A program made the position numbers and the translations under genes. Positions 33,837 to 42,044 of a DNA stretch of 64,000 nucleotides are shown here, one piece after another. How positions within the stretch are numbered: the stretch's first letter is position 1; each line of letters starts with the position of its first letter. Source of the stretch: Streptomyces sp. ITFR-16 (GTDB taxonomy: Bacteria > Actinomycetota > Actinomycetes > Streptomycetales > Streptomycetaceae); NCBI RefSeq assembly GCF_031844705.1, contig NZ_CP134609.1, positions 744,001 to 808,000 of the forward strand. The letters run 5' to 3'. Below the pieces are notes generated by a model, which saw nothing but the letters and a program-made list of their open reading frames with translations, did no database searches and was not told the DNA's origin.

Positions 33837-35774
33837 ATGTCCGTCGCCCCGCATCTGCAGCTGCCGCCCACCGACCGGATCCTGTCGTCCCGCACCGGCT
33901 GGACCCGGGCGCACTGGGAGGCGACCGCCGACCGGATGCTGGACGCGCTGGTGCCGTACGCGACACCGGGGTTCGCCCAGTACCGGCTGCCGGGGCGCGG
34001 CAGTTGGTCCGGTGTGGTCTCCGACGGTCTGGAGGGCTTCGCCCGGTCGTTCCTGCTCGCCGCCTGCCGGATCGCGGGCGCGGGTGGGGCGGTCGACCCC
34101 GCGCTGACCGAGCGGTACGCGGCCGGTCTCGCGGCCGGCACGGACCCGGCGAGCGGGGAGGCGTGGCCGCGCCTGACGGACTGCTCCCAGCAGATGGTGG
34201 AGGCGGCGTCCGTCGCGGTGGCGCTGCACGAGACCCGGCCGTGGATCTGGGACCGGCTGGACGCCCGGGTGCAGGAGCGGGTCGTCGACTGGTTCTCCGG
34301 GTTCGTCGGCGGCCGTACCTGGGACAACAACTGGCGGCTGTTCCAGGTGGTGTCCGAACAGTTCCTGGCCTCGGTGGGCGCCCCGTACATCCGCGCCGAC
34401 ATCGAGGGCGGCCTGGACAGGATCGAGGACTGGTACGTCGGTGACGGCTGGTACACCGACGGGGACGGCCGCAACTTCGACTACTACATCGGCTGGGCCA
34501 TGCATCTGTACCCGCTCCTGTGGGCGCGGATCGCGGGTCCGGACGGCGACGGCGGCCGGGCGGCCGTCTACCGGCAGCGCCTGAGCCGGTTCCTGGAGGA
34601 CTACCCGCACTTCTTCGGGGCCGACGGCGCCCCGGTGCACCAGGGCCGTTCGCTCGCGTACCGCTTCGCCGCCCTGGCCCCGGTGTGGATGGGCGCGCTC
34701 GCGGACTGCACTCCGCTCGCGCCCGGCCTCACCCGCCGGCTCGCCTCCGGCACCCTGCGGCACTTCGCGGAGCGCGGGGTGCCGGACGAACGGGGGCTGC
34801 TGACGCTCGGCTGGTACGACACCTTCCTGCCGTCCACCCAGCCGTACTCCGGTCCCGCCTCGCCGTACTGGGCGAGCAAGGGGTTCCTCGGGCTTCTCCT
34901 GCCCGCCGGCCATCCGGTGTGGACGGTGCGGGAACTCCCGCTGCCCGTCGAGGAGTCCGACACCTGCACGGCGCTGCCGGCGCCAGGCTGGCTGCTCCAC
35001 GGTACCCGGCACGACGGGATCGTCCGGCTGGTCAACCACGGCAGCGACCACAATCCGCCCGCCCCCTCCCCTGCGGACCTCGACGCCGGGGCGGACCCGG
35101 ACCTCGGCGCGGGCGAGGACGATCCGCACTACGCCAAGCTCGCGTACTCGACGGCGACGGCACCCGAGTCCGCGCCGCACGCGCTCGCCCGCACCGTCGA
35201 CGGCCATCTGGCGCTGATCGCCCCCGACGGCACCCCGTCCCGCCGCCGCCGTATCCATCCGCTGCGCTGCGAGGACCGGGTTGCCGCCTCCTGGTCGGCG
35301 GCGCGGCTGCCCGGTGACGAGCGGGCCTACCGGATTGAGACAACGAGTGTGCTGCACGGTCCGTGGGAGATCCGGGTGCACCGGGTCGAGGCGCCCGAGG
35401 GCGCGGTGGTCCGGGAGGGCGGTCACGCCGTCGCGGACGCGCGGAGCCCGTTCGCCTCGTCGGGGCCGGACTGGGCGCTGGCCCGTACCGCCGAGGGGCT
35501 GACCAGTGCGGTGGTCGCCCTGTACGGCTGGGACGGCGGCGTCGAGGGGGGCGCGGTCGCCCGCGATGTCGAGTCCAACGCGTACGGGCCCCACTCGGCG
35601 GTCCCGTATCTGCGCAGCGCGCCCCGTCCGGGCGGGTCGAGCGTGCATGTCTCGCTCGTGGTGCTCTCGCGCGACCGCATCCACCCGGAGGTGCTGCGCA
35701 CGGCCGTGCGGGTGCGGGTGGAGGGCGAGGCGGTGACGCTGACCTTCCTGGACGGCCGTACGGTCGAGGTCTGA
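33837..35774 (+). CDS. DUF2264 domain protein
   Basis: 645 aa, no signal peptide, so cytoplasmic. The N-terminal two thirds (WTRAHWEATADRMLDALVPYATPG; RTWDNNWRLFQVVSEQFLASVG; GDGWYTDGDGRNFDYYIGWAMHLYPLLWA) match DUF2264, an alpha/alpha-barrel family often found in polysaccharide-use loci. Its biochemical role is not established to my knowledge. Aromatic-rich loops suggest carbohydrate binding. ATG at 33837 with AGGAG; 30 bp after the PL8 stop, so co-transcribed. It may process the unsaturated oligosaccharides made by the lyase. Confidence 0.85.
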   Translation: MSVAPHLQLPPTDRILSSRTGWTRAHWEATADRMLDALVPYATPGFAQYRLPGRGSWSGVVSDGLEGFARSFLLAACRIAGAGGAVDPALTERYAAGLAAGTDPASGEAWPRLTDCSQQMVEAASVAVALHETRPWIWDRLDARVQERVVDWFSGFVGGRTWDNNWRLFQVVSEQFLASVGAPYIRADIEGGLDRIEDWYVGDGWYTDGDGRNFDYYIGWAMHLYPLLWARIAGPDGDGGRAAVYRQRLSRFLEDYPHFFGADGAPVHQGRSLAYRFAALAPVWMGALADCTPLAPGLTRRLASGTLRHFAERGVPDERGLLTLGWYDTFLPSTQPYSGPASPYWASKGFLGLLLPAGHPVWTVRELPLPVEESDTCTALPAPGWLLHGTRHDGIVRLVNHGSDHNPPAPSPADLDAGADPDLGAGEDDPHYAKLAYSTATAPESAPHALARTVDGHLALIAPDGTPSRRRRIHPLRCEDRVAASWSAARLPGDERAYRIETTSVLHGPWEIRVHRVEAPEGAVVREGGHAVADARSPFASSGPDWALARTAEGLTSAVVALYGWDGGVEGGAVARDVESNAYGPHSAVPYLRSAPRPGGSSVHVSLVVLSRDRIHPEVLRTAVRVRVEGEAVTLTFLDGRTVEV

Positions 35775-35800
35775 GGGCGGGGGTGTGCGCTGGCGGGGTG

Positions 35801-36388
35801 TCAGAGTCCGAAGGCGTTGTCCTCCCGGCGGTGCAGGTGTCCGACCAGTTCCTGGGCGAGGGACTTGATCGTGTCGAGCCCGGCCCGGCCCCAGGGGCGG
35901 GGCACGGTGTCCACGGCACAGACGGCTCCCAGCGCGACCCCCGTGCGGTCGATGAGCGGCGCCCCCAGATAGGAGCGGATGCCTATGTCGTCGACGACCG
36001 GGTTCCCGGCGAACCGCGGGTAGTCGCAGACGTCCTCCAGCACCAGCGCCTTGCGCCGGACGACCACATGCGGGCAGTAGCCGTGGTCGAGGGCGACGTA
36101 CCGCCCGCTGCGGCCGCTGCTCGCCGCCGTGGCCCCCAGGTCCGAGCCCTTGCGGGTCCCGGCGGGGGTGTGCAGCCCGGCGAAGAACTGCCGGTTCCCG
36201 TCGATGAAGTTGACCATCGAGAAGGGCACGTCCGTCACTTCGGCCACCCGGTCGGCGAAGGCGTCGAAGTTGTCGAACGAGGCGTCGGCCCGCTCGCCCA
36301 GACCGAGGCTGCGCAGCCGCTGGGTCCGGACGGGCGCCTCGTTGTCCACGGGGGTGAGCAGCATCCGGCCGAGTGCGTGCGGGATCAC
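35801..36388 (-). CDS. GAF-domain protein, fifth gene of conservon
   Basis: 195 aa from GTG at 36388, overlapping the GTPase stop (GTGA). A single GAF domain (about 30-190: VTDVPFSMVNFIDGNRQFFAG, HGYCPHVVVRRKALVLEDVCDYPRFAGNPVV, GIRSYLGAPLIDRTGVALGAVCAVD) of the kind that binds small ligands or senses redox state. No output domain. Its coupling to the GTPase gene suggests it acts as sensor or partner in the conservon complex. Confidence 0.85.
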   Translation of the reverse strand: MIPHALGRMLLTPVDNEAPVRTQRLRSLGLGERADASFDNFDAFADRVAEVTDVPFSMVNFIDGNRQFFAGLHTPAGTRKGSDLGATAASSGRSGRYVALDHGYCPHVVVRRKALVLEDVCDYPRFAGNPVVDDIGIRSYLGAPLIDRTGVALGAVCAVDTVPRPWGRAGLDTIKSLAQELVGHLHRREDNAFGL

Positions 36389-37152
36389 GGATGTGCTCCG
36401 TAGCTGCCGTACGTGCCGTAGCTGCCGTGGGCGGTCAGCGGGGCCGGTTCGGCGGTGGCGTTGATGAGGTGCTGGACCAGGGTGACGAGCGCGCCGGTGC
36501 CGGAGCTGGCGATCCGGGCGTCGCACAGGACGACCGGGACCTCCGGCGCCAGGTCGAGCGCGGCCCGCACCTCCTCGGGGCCGTACCGGAAGGCGCCGTC
36601 GAACTCGTTGACGGCGACGATGAATCCGATGCCGCGCCGCTCGAAGAAGTCGACGGCCGCGAAGCACTCCTCCAGTCTCCGGGTGTCCGCGATCACCACG
36701 GCCCCCAGCGCGCCCTGGGAGAGCTCGTCCCACATGAACCAGAAGCGCTCCTGGCCGGGTGTGCCGAACAGGTAGAGCACATGCTGTTCGTCCAGGGTGA
36801 TGCGGCCGAAGTCCATCGCCACCGTGGTGGAGGTCTTGGACTCGATGCCTTCGAGGCTGTCGGTCGCCGCGCTGACCTGGGTCAGCAGCTCTTCCGTGCT
36901 CAGGGGCGCGATCTCGCTGACCGCGCCGACGAACGTCGTCTTGCCGACCCCGAATCCGCCCGCGACCAGCACCTTGAGCGCGACGGGGAAGCCCTCGGGG
37001 GTGGCGGGGGCCTCGGGGTGTCCGGCGGGGGCGGGGATGTGCGCGTAGCCTCCGTCCGCCGGGCCGTCCGCGTAGCCGACGTGTCCGGGGCTTCCGGTGC
37101 CCGTGTAGGGGGCGGAGCCGTCGAAGCCGTCAGAGCTGTCGTCGTAAGCCAT
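36385..37152 (-). CDS. cvnD: Conservon GTPase (CvnD-like)
   Basis: 255 aa. Walker A VLVAGGFGVGKTTFVGAVSEI, switch region TVAMDFGRITL, Walker B-like LYLFGTPGQERFWFMWDEL, and VAVNEFDG as specificity loop. Resembles the Ras-like GTPases at the end of Streptomyces conservons. A Gly/Tyr-rich N-terminal extension (about 45 aa) and a GSYGTYGSYG tail are unusual low-complexity ends. ATG at 37152 overlaps the DUF742 gene end by 23 bp. Acts at the membrane with the sensor ATPase. Confidence 0.9.
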   Translation of the reverse strand: MAYDDSSDGFDGSAPYTGTGSPGHVGYADGPADGGYAHIPAPAGHPEAPATPEGFPVALKVLVAGGFGVGKTTFVGAVSEIAPLSTEELLTQVSAATDSLEGIESKTSTTVAMDFGRITLDEQHVLYLFGTPGQERFWFMWDELSQGALGAVVIADTRRLEECFAAVDFFERRGIGFIVAVNEFDGAFRYGPEEVRAALDLAPEVPVVLCDARIASSGTGALVTLVQHLINATAEPAPLTAHGSYGTYGSYGAHP

Positions 37153-37507
37153 CGAGCACTGCCTCCAGCAGGGATCGGTCGGTGGGCATGTCATGGAAAG
37201 CGGGCGGGTGCGCGGTGACGGCTCCGCAGTCGACCAGGTCCGAGAGGAGCACCTTGGTCACGACGGCGGGCAGCCGCAGATGGGCGGCGATCTCGGCCAC
37301 CGAGGTGGGTCCGTCGCACAGCCCCAGCGCCACGGAGTGCTCGGGGCCCAGATGCGTCTGCGGGACCGTCCCGGTGGCCATCACGAGGGACAGCAGGTCG
37401 AGCACGGTGGTGGGACGGGTGCGGCCGTTGCTCACGGTGTAGGGGCGGATGAGGCGGCCTGCCGCATCGTCGAGCAACGGCCCGTCCTGTGTGGCCGGCA
37501 TGCTCAC
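37130..37507 (-). CDS. cvnC: DUF742 protein (CvnC-like)
   Basis: 125 aa winged-helix-like DUF742 protein (RLIRPYTVSNGRT...; SVAEIAAHLRLPAVVTKVLLSDLVDCG). GTG at 37507 overlaps the roadblock stop (GTGA); ATG at 37501 is an alternative. Part of the conservon complex linking roadblock protein and GTPase. Confidence 0.9.
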   Translation of the reverse strand: MSMPATQDGPLLDDAAGRLIRPYTVSNGRTRPTTVLDLLSLVMATGTVPQTHLGPEHSVALGLCDGPTSVAEIAAHLRLPAVVTKVLLSDLVDCGAVTAHPPAFHDMPTDRSLLEAVLDGLRRQL

Positions 37508-37938
37508 ATCCCCGCGGCGCCCGGCACCCCGGCCGCTTGTCTCACCGGCGTCATCAGATACGGCCGGACGCTCTTGACCAGCATGGTCATCTCGTAGCCC
37601 AGGACGGCGGCGTCGGCGTTGCGGCCGGCGAGCACGGCCAGACAGGTGCCCGAGCCGGCGGTGGCGACGAAGAGCAGCGTCGAGTCCAGTTCCACCACCA
37701 CCTGGCGCACCTCCCCGTTGTCCCCGAACCGCGCGCCGGCACTGCGGCCCAGCGAGTACAGACCGGCGGCCAGCGCCGCCATGTGGTCGGCGCTGTCGGC
37801 GTCCATGCCATGGAGGGATTTCACCAGCCCGTCGGCGGAGAGCAGGACCGCGCTGCGCGTGTACGGCACGCGCTGGACCAGCCCGCTCAGCAGCCAGTCG
37901 AGGTCCGAGACCTGACCGGACGGCATATCGGTCGCCAT
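37504..37938 (-). CDS. cvnB: Roadblock/LC7 protein (CvnB-like)
   Basis: 144 aa roadblock/LC7 fold (LDWLLSGLVQRVPYTRSAVLLSADGLVKS; GEVRQVVVELDSTLLFVATAGSGTCLAVLA). ATG at 37938 with GGAG upstream, 7 bp after the sensor ATPase stop. Roadblock proteins act as GTPase-activating partners of small GTPases; here of the protein at 36385-37152. Confidence 0.92.
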   Translation of the reverse strand: MATDMPSGQVSDLDWLLSGLVQRVPYTRSAVLLSADGLVKSLHGMDADSADHMAALAAGLYSLGRSAGARFGDNGEVRQVVVELDSTLLFVATAGSGTCLAVLAGRNADAAVLGYEMTMLVKSVRPYLMTPVRQAAGVPGAAGM

Positions 37939-37945
37939 GGTGCAT

Positions 37946-39856
37946 CTACTCCTTGGTCGGATTCGCTTCGAGTGGGTCTTGTTCGCTGTGGTAGGCGCCG
38001 GCCCCGAGCAGTTCCACGGGTGCGGCCGCGCCGCGGACCGGGAGCGGCTCCAGCGGTGAGCGGCCCGTCCCCGGCGCGCCGCCCGGGTCGGTGGCGAAGC
38101 CGGAGCCGGTGTCCTGGACGGGCTCCGCCTCGGACTCGGCCCGTGCCTCGGCGAGGTCGATCCCGCGCCGGAAGGCGGCGACGAGCCCGGGGTCGTGCAG
38201 GGTGGGCTCCTCCTCCGAACGCGGTGCCGGTGCCTCCCTGAGCTGCGGGACCAGGTGCTCCTGGTTGGCACGCCTGGGGAGCTGGGGCCGGCCCATGGTG
38301 CCGCGGACCACCCCGGTCTCCGGTGCGAGCGCCGGCCGGGCGTCGTCGGCGGGCCCGCTGTCGGGGGCGGGCTCGGCCGGGGCCGGGCGGTCGAGGCGCT
38401 CGGCGCGGAGCGGGAGCGGTGGTGCCTCGCCCTGCGCCCGGTTCTGCTGCGGGGGCTGGTGCAGCCGGAGCTGCTGGCTGGGGACGTACGGCCGGCGCTC
38501 CGGCTCGGGTGCGGGCGCGGGGGCCGGCTTCCGGTGCGAGGCGGTGTCGTCCTGGGGCGGCGGGCGGTGCACGGGGCCCGGCGGGGGCGCCGGCACCTCG
38601 CCGGTGCTGCCGGAGGTGTCGTCGTCGGCTCCGAGCAGGGTCTGCGGGAGGACGAGTACGGCTTGCGTGCCTCCGTAGATGTTGCTCTGGAGCCGTACGG
38701 CGATGCCGTGCCGGCGGGCCAGCGAGGCGACCACGAACAGTCCGATCCGGCCGTCCTGGAGCAGACGGGCGACATTGACCTGGTCGGGGTCGGCGAGCAG
38801 GGCGTTCATCCGCTTCCGCTCGTCGCCCGGCATGCCGAGCCCCCGGTCCTCGACCTCGAGGGCGAGTCCGGCGGTGACGTGCTGGGCGCGCAGCAGCACC
38901 TGGGTGTGCGGGGCGGAGAACACGGTGGCGTTCTCGACCAGTTCGGCCAGCAGGTGGATGACGTCGGCCACGGCGTGCCCGCGCAGGGTGCCGTCGATCG
39001 GCGGGACGAGCTTGACCCGCGGGTACTGCTCGACCTCGGCGATCGCCGAACGCAGCACCTCGGTCATGGTGACCGGGTTGCTCCACTGGCGGCGGGAGAC
39101 AGCGCCGCCGAGCACGGCGAGGTTCTCGGCGTGCCGGCGGATGCGGGTGGCCAGGTGGTCGACGTGGAAGAGGCCCTTGAGCAGGTCCGGGTCCTCGACC
39201 TCGTGCTCCAGCTCGTCGAGGAGCTGGATCTCGCGGTGCACGAGCGACTGGAGGCGGCGGGCGAGATTGACGAAGACCTCGACCTTCTGGTCCTCGCCGG
39301 TGTGCTCGTTGAGCCGGGACGCCTGGACGACGGCGGCCACGGCGGCCTCCTGCTGGCGGCCGAGCTCCTGGGCCAGCAGCTCGAAGGCGTCGCTGCCGGG
39401 GGCGACGTTCTGCGGGGGGCGGCGCGCGGGCACGGGTTCGCCGTTGCGCAGTTGCTCCACCACCCGTTGCAGGTCGGCCTGGCCCTGGGCGCTGGCGCGG
39501 CGCAGGGCCAGGCAGCGGCCGAGGACCGTGGTGGCGACCCGGTTGGCGGCCAGCGAGGCGGCGATCACCGAGGCGAGCGCGAGCGCGCCGGCGGCGCCGA
39601 GCGCGATCCACAGCTCCGTGGACGGCCTGGCGCGGCCCGCCCGTGCGGTGAAGATGACGGCCGCGGCACCGGCCAGGGCGACGGCGACGGCCGGCAGCAC
39701 GGCGGTCCGCAGCAGTTGGGGGCGTATGCGCGCCTCGGGGGACGGCCGGGCAGCGCGCGGTCTGGCCGCGGCCGAGTGGGAACGGGCACCCGGTCGGCCG
39801 TGCCGCCCGCCCTCTCGTCGTTCCGGTCGCGCGTCGGGTGCGCGAAGTTGAGACAT
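37946..39856 (-). CDS. cvnA: Nitrate/sulfonate-type sensor ATPase (CvnA-like)
   Basis: 636 aa from ATG at 39856 (GAGGA upstream); the open frame could extend to 39907. Two transmembrane helices near the N-terminus with a short linker, a helical region (about 140-260), and an HATPase domain (N-box LAELVENATVFSAP, G-box EDRGLGMP). No phospho-acceptor His motif of a standard kinase is evident, as in other conservon sensors. The C-terminal 200 residues are a Pro/Ala-rich disordered tail. First gene of the five-gene operon. Confidence 0.9.
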   Translation of the reverse strand: MSQLRAPDARPERREGGRHGRPGARSHSAAARPRAARPSPEARIRPQLLRTAVLPAVAVALAGAAAVIFTARAGRARPSTELWIALGAAGALALASVIAASLAANRVATTVLGRCLALRRASAQGQADLQRVVEQLRNGEPVPARRPPQNVAPGSDAFELLAQELGRQQEAAVAAVVQASRLNEHTGEDQKVEVFVNLARRLQSLVHREIQLLDELEHEVEDPDLLKGLFHVDHLATRIRRHAENLAVLGGAVSRRQWSNPVTMTEVLRSAIAEVEQYPRVKLVPPIDGTLRGHAVADVIHLLAELVENATVFSAPHTQVLLRAQHVTAGLALEVEDRGLGMPGDERKRMNALLADPDQVNVARLLQDGRIGLFVVASLARRHGIAVRLQSNIYGGTQAVLVLPQTLLGADDDTSGSTGEVPAPPPGPVHRPPPQDDTASHRKPAPAPAPEPERRPYVPSQQLRLHQPPQQNRAQGEAPPLPLRAERLDRPAPAEPAPDSGPADDARPALAPETGVVRGTMGRPQLPRRANQEHLVPQLREAPAPRSEEEPTLHDPGLVAAFRRGIDLAEARAESEAEPVQDTGSGFATDPGGAPGTGRSPLEPLPVRGAAAPVELLGAGAYHSEQDPLEANPTKE

Positions 39857-40174
39857 CAGCGTCCTCGGTACGTGGGGCCCCAGGAATCGGCATTCATGTG
39901 GTGGCACCTACGGTGGTCGGTCATTCTCGGGTCATCGGCCGGGCAGGCTCGGAGAATATGAGCCCACCGTTGATCACCGGGCACACACGGTAGTCGCCCG
40001 GGACGAGGGTGCGACGGGCAGTTGTAGAACTTGCCCGCCATCCGTCCCGCTCTGGTATGACCTCTCGCACGAGCGACCGAATAGTCCATCCTGTGACGGC
40101 TGTTGACGCACACACCGGGGGCGGGCCCCCTCGACCGCGGTCGAGGGGGCCCGCCCCCGGTGTGTGCGTGCGCG
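39857..40174. other. Intergenic region with conservon promoter and a large palindrome
   Basis: 318 bp without a convincing gene. The first ~250 bp must hold the conservon promoter; I see no clear -35/-10 pair. The rest is the 64-bp palindrome (40106-40169). Confidence 0.6.
40106..40169. terminator. 64-bp perfect palindrome, terminator of esterase gene
   Basis: Two 32-nt arms with no spacer (centre CG inside CCGCGG, between 40137 and 40138); all 32 pairs match. It begins 5 bp beyond the stop of the minus-strand esterase gene, so it acts at least as its transcription terminator. GC content is very high. Confidence 0.85.
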
Positions 40175-41164
40175 TTACGCCTTGCGGAGCCGCGCGACGA
40201 TGCCGTCGAGGTCGTGGCGGAACACGGACTCGCGGATGATGTGTCCGCCGGGCTCCTCGTGCGCCTCGTGCGGGATGCCCGCCGCGCCGAGCAGCGACCG
40301 GAACTCGCGCTGTCCGGCGAGCACCTGGTCCTCGTTGATCCGGTCGAACCAGTTGACCGGGTCGGGGCTGGTCCCCGCGACGAGGAAGACCCGCTTGTTG
40401 CGGTAGCTCTCGATGCGCTGGACCGGGTTGTCGGCGCTGACCCTCGCCTCGTCCCACAGCGGCACGCCGTAGACCGTGCCGCCGGCCAGGTCGAGGGCCG
40501 CCGACGAGGCGTTGGCCCAGTGCCCGACCAGCCCGGCGTCCCGGCGCAGGCTGGCGGGCCCGGAGTGCGCGCTCACCGAGGCGAAGTGGCCGTAGTACTT
40601 GGCCGCGTACTTCAGCGCCCCGAAGCCGCCCATGGAGAACCCGGAGACCGCGCGGCCGTCGTACTCGGCGTACGTACGGAAGTTGGCGTCGATCCACGGG
40701 AGCAGCTGGGCGATGTGGAAGGTCTCCCAGTTGCGGGGGCCGGTGTTCGAGCTGACCGGGTTGGAGTACCAGCCCGCGTGTCCGCCGTCGGGCATCACCA
40801 CGATGAGCGGCTTGCCGGCCGTCCAGGCGCGGATGCCGACCCGGTCGAAGGTGATGAAGTCCTGGTCGGTGCCGCCCCCGTGGAACAGGTAGAGGACCGG
40901 GTAGCGGCGGCCGCTCGTGTGGTAGCCGTCGGGGAGCAGGACGTTCACGCCGGGGTTCCAGCCGATCGCGTCGGTCGCGAACCGGTAGTACCACATGCGC
41001 GCGTCGCCCTCGTTGCGGTCCACGATGCGCAGTCCGAATCCGTCACCGGCGGCACTGGCCGGCGAGGCGGAGGCGAGGATGCCGCCGGCGCCGAGGGCTG
41101 CGGCGGCGGAGATCCCGCCGGCTGCCCTGATGACGTCGCGGCGGCTGGGACGGAGGTCACTCAC
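40175..41164 (-). CDS. Secreted alpha/beta-hydrolase esterase (esterase D/antigen 85-like)
   Basis: 329 aa with a Tat signal (SRRDVIRAAGGISAAAALGAG). The nucleophile elbow is GFSMGG (Ser177), with HGGGTDQ as oxyanion loop; the catalytic His is probably in EEPGGHIIRES. Belongs to the esterase family that includes feruloyl/acetyl-xylan esterases and mycolyltransferase-like proteins. The exact ester is unknown. A C39-like secreted protein gene lies 52 bp upstream in the same orientation. Confidence 0.85.
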   Translation of the reverse strand: MSDLRPSRRDVIRAAGGISAAAALGAGGILASASPASAAGDGFGLRIVDRNEGDARMWYYRFATDAIGWNPGVNVLLPDGYHTSGRRYPVLYLFHGGGTDQDFITFDRVGIRAWTAGKPLIVVMPDGGHAGWYSNPVSSNTGPRNWETFHIAQLLPWIDANFRTYAEYDGRAVSGFSMGGFGALKYAAKYYGHFASVSAHSGPASLRRDAGLVGHWANASSAALDLAGGTVYGVPLWDEARVSADNPVQRIESYRNKRVFLVAGTSPDPVNWFDRINEDQVLAGQREFRSLLGAAGIPHEAHEEPGGHIIRESVFRHDLDGIVARLRKA

Positions 41165-41216
41165 CTGGGCTCCTCGGTGCGGTGGATGTTGACGTGGAGG
41201 GGGCTGCGGCGGGCCG

Positions 41217-41930
41217 TCATGCCGAGTAGCCCTTCGGCGGGATCAGCGTGGCGAGCTGGTCGAAGGAGAGCCAGTAGATCTGATTGCCGCTGAAGGAGGC
41301 GGGGTCGGCGATGAGGACGGTGCGGTCGGCGTCGTCGTAGCCGATGACGGTGAAGTAGTGGTAGATCGTCTGGTTCGACGGATAGCCGGGGGGCTGGTTG
41401 CCGGGCGGGGCGACGATGTTGGTGACCAGGGGGTAGTTGCGGTCGATGTCGAAGACCACGTCGTACCAGAGCAGGTCCCGCTGGGCCTGCGTGGGCGGGT
41501 CGTTCGGCATCTCCTTGGTCTCGTACCAGCCGCCGCCGAGGTTGGCGTTGAGCACGCCGGTGACCTGGCCGATGTGGTCGGTGCCGGCTTCGGTGGTGCC
41601 GAGCTGCCGGGCGAGATCGGCCTGGCTCGGCGGGGCGATCCGGGCGGAGAGCGCGATGCGGGTGGCGGCCGGGCCGCACCAGTAGCCGGTCTCCTGGACC
41701 TGGTAGTCGATGTCCAGCCAGTGAGCGGTCTCGGTGGACCCGCCGTCCACCTTGAGCCGGGTGCCCGGCTGGTTGTGCCCGCTGACGACGGCGGTCCCGG
41801 CGGACGAGCCGTGCGCGAGCACGGATACGGAGGTGCTGTGCGGTGCGGACGAGGCCAGGGCCGTGCCGGGGTGGAGCAGGGCTCCGACGGCGGCCGCGGC
41901 GATGGCGGTGGACACAAGTCTCCTGCGCAT
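41217..41930 (-). CDS. Secreted C39-like peptidase-fold protein
   Basis: 237 aa, Sec signal (LVSTAIAAAAVGALLHPGTALA). Papain-like C39 pattern: Cys85 in GYWCGPAA, His191 in HYFTVIGYDD and Asp209 in LIADPAS form a plausible catalytic triad. A short N-terminal beta region (30-70) precedes it. In Streptomyces such secreted C39-like proteins are common and unlinked to bacteriocin exporters; the substrate is unknown. Confidence 0.82.
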   Translation of the reverse strand: MRRRLVSTAIAAAAVGALLHPGTALASSAPHSTSVSVLAHGSSAGTAVVSGHNQPGTRLKVDGGSTETAHWLDIDYQVQETGYWCGPAATRIALSARIAPPSQADLARQLGTTEAGTDHIGQVTGVLNANLGGGWYETKEMPNDPPTQAQRDLLWYDVVFDIDRNYPLVTNIVAPPGNQPPGYPSNQTIYHYFTVIGYDDADRTVLIADPASFSGNQIYWLSFDQLATLIPPKGYSA

Positions 41931-42044
41931 GAAGGCTCCTGAGGGTGGGGGTGGGCCCTGCGACGGCGTGCCTCAGCGTCGTTCCTGGCCCGGAGCCTGC
42001 GCAAGGGACGAAAGTTCAGGCTTACGCGTGGAGTTGAGGGGCCG

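Noticed and set aside
30299..34444. Open frame of 1381 codons overlapping the M60, PL8 and DUF2264 genes
   Set aside because: It is out of frame with three well-supported enzymes and its translation is Arg/Pro/Gly-rich without motifs; long empty frames are expected at this GC content.
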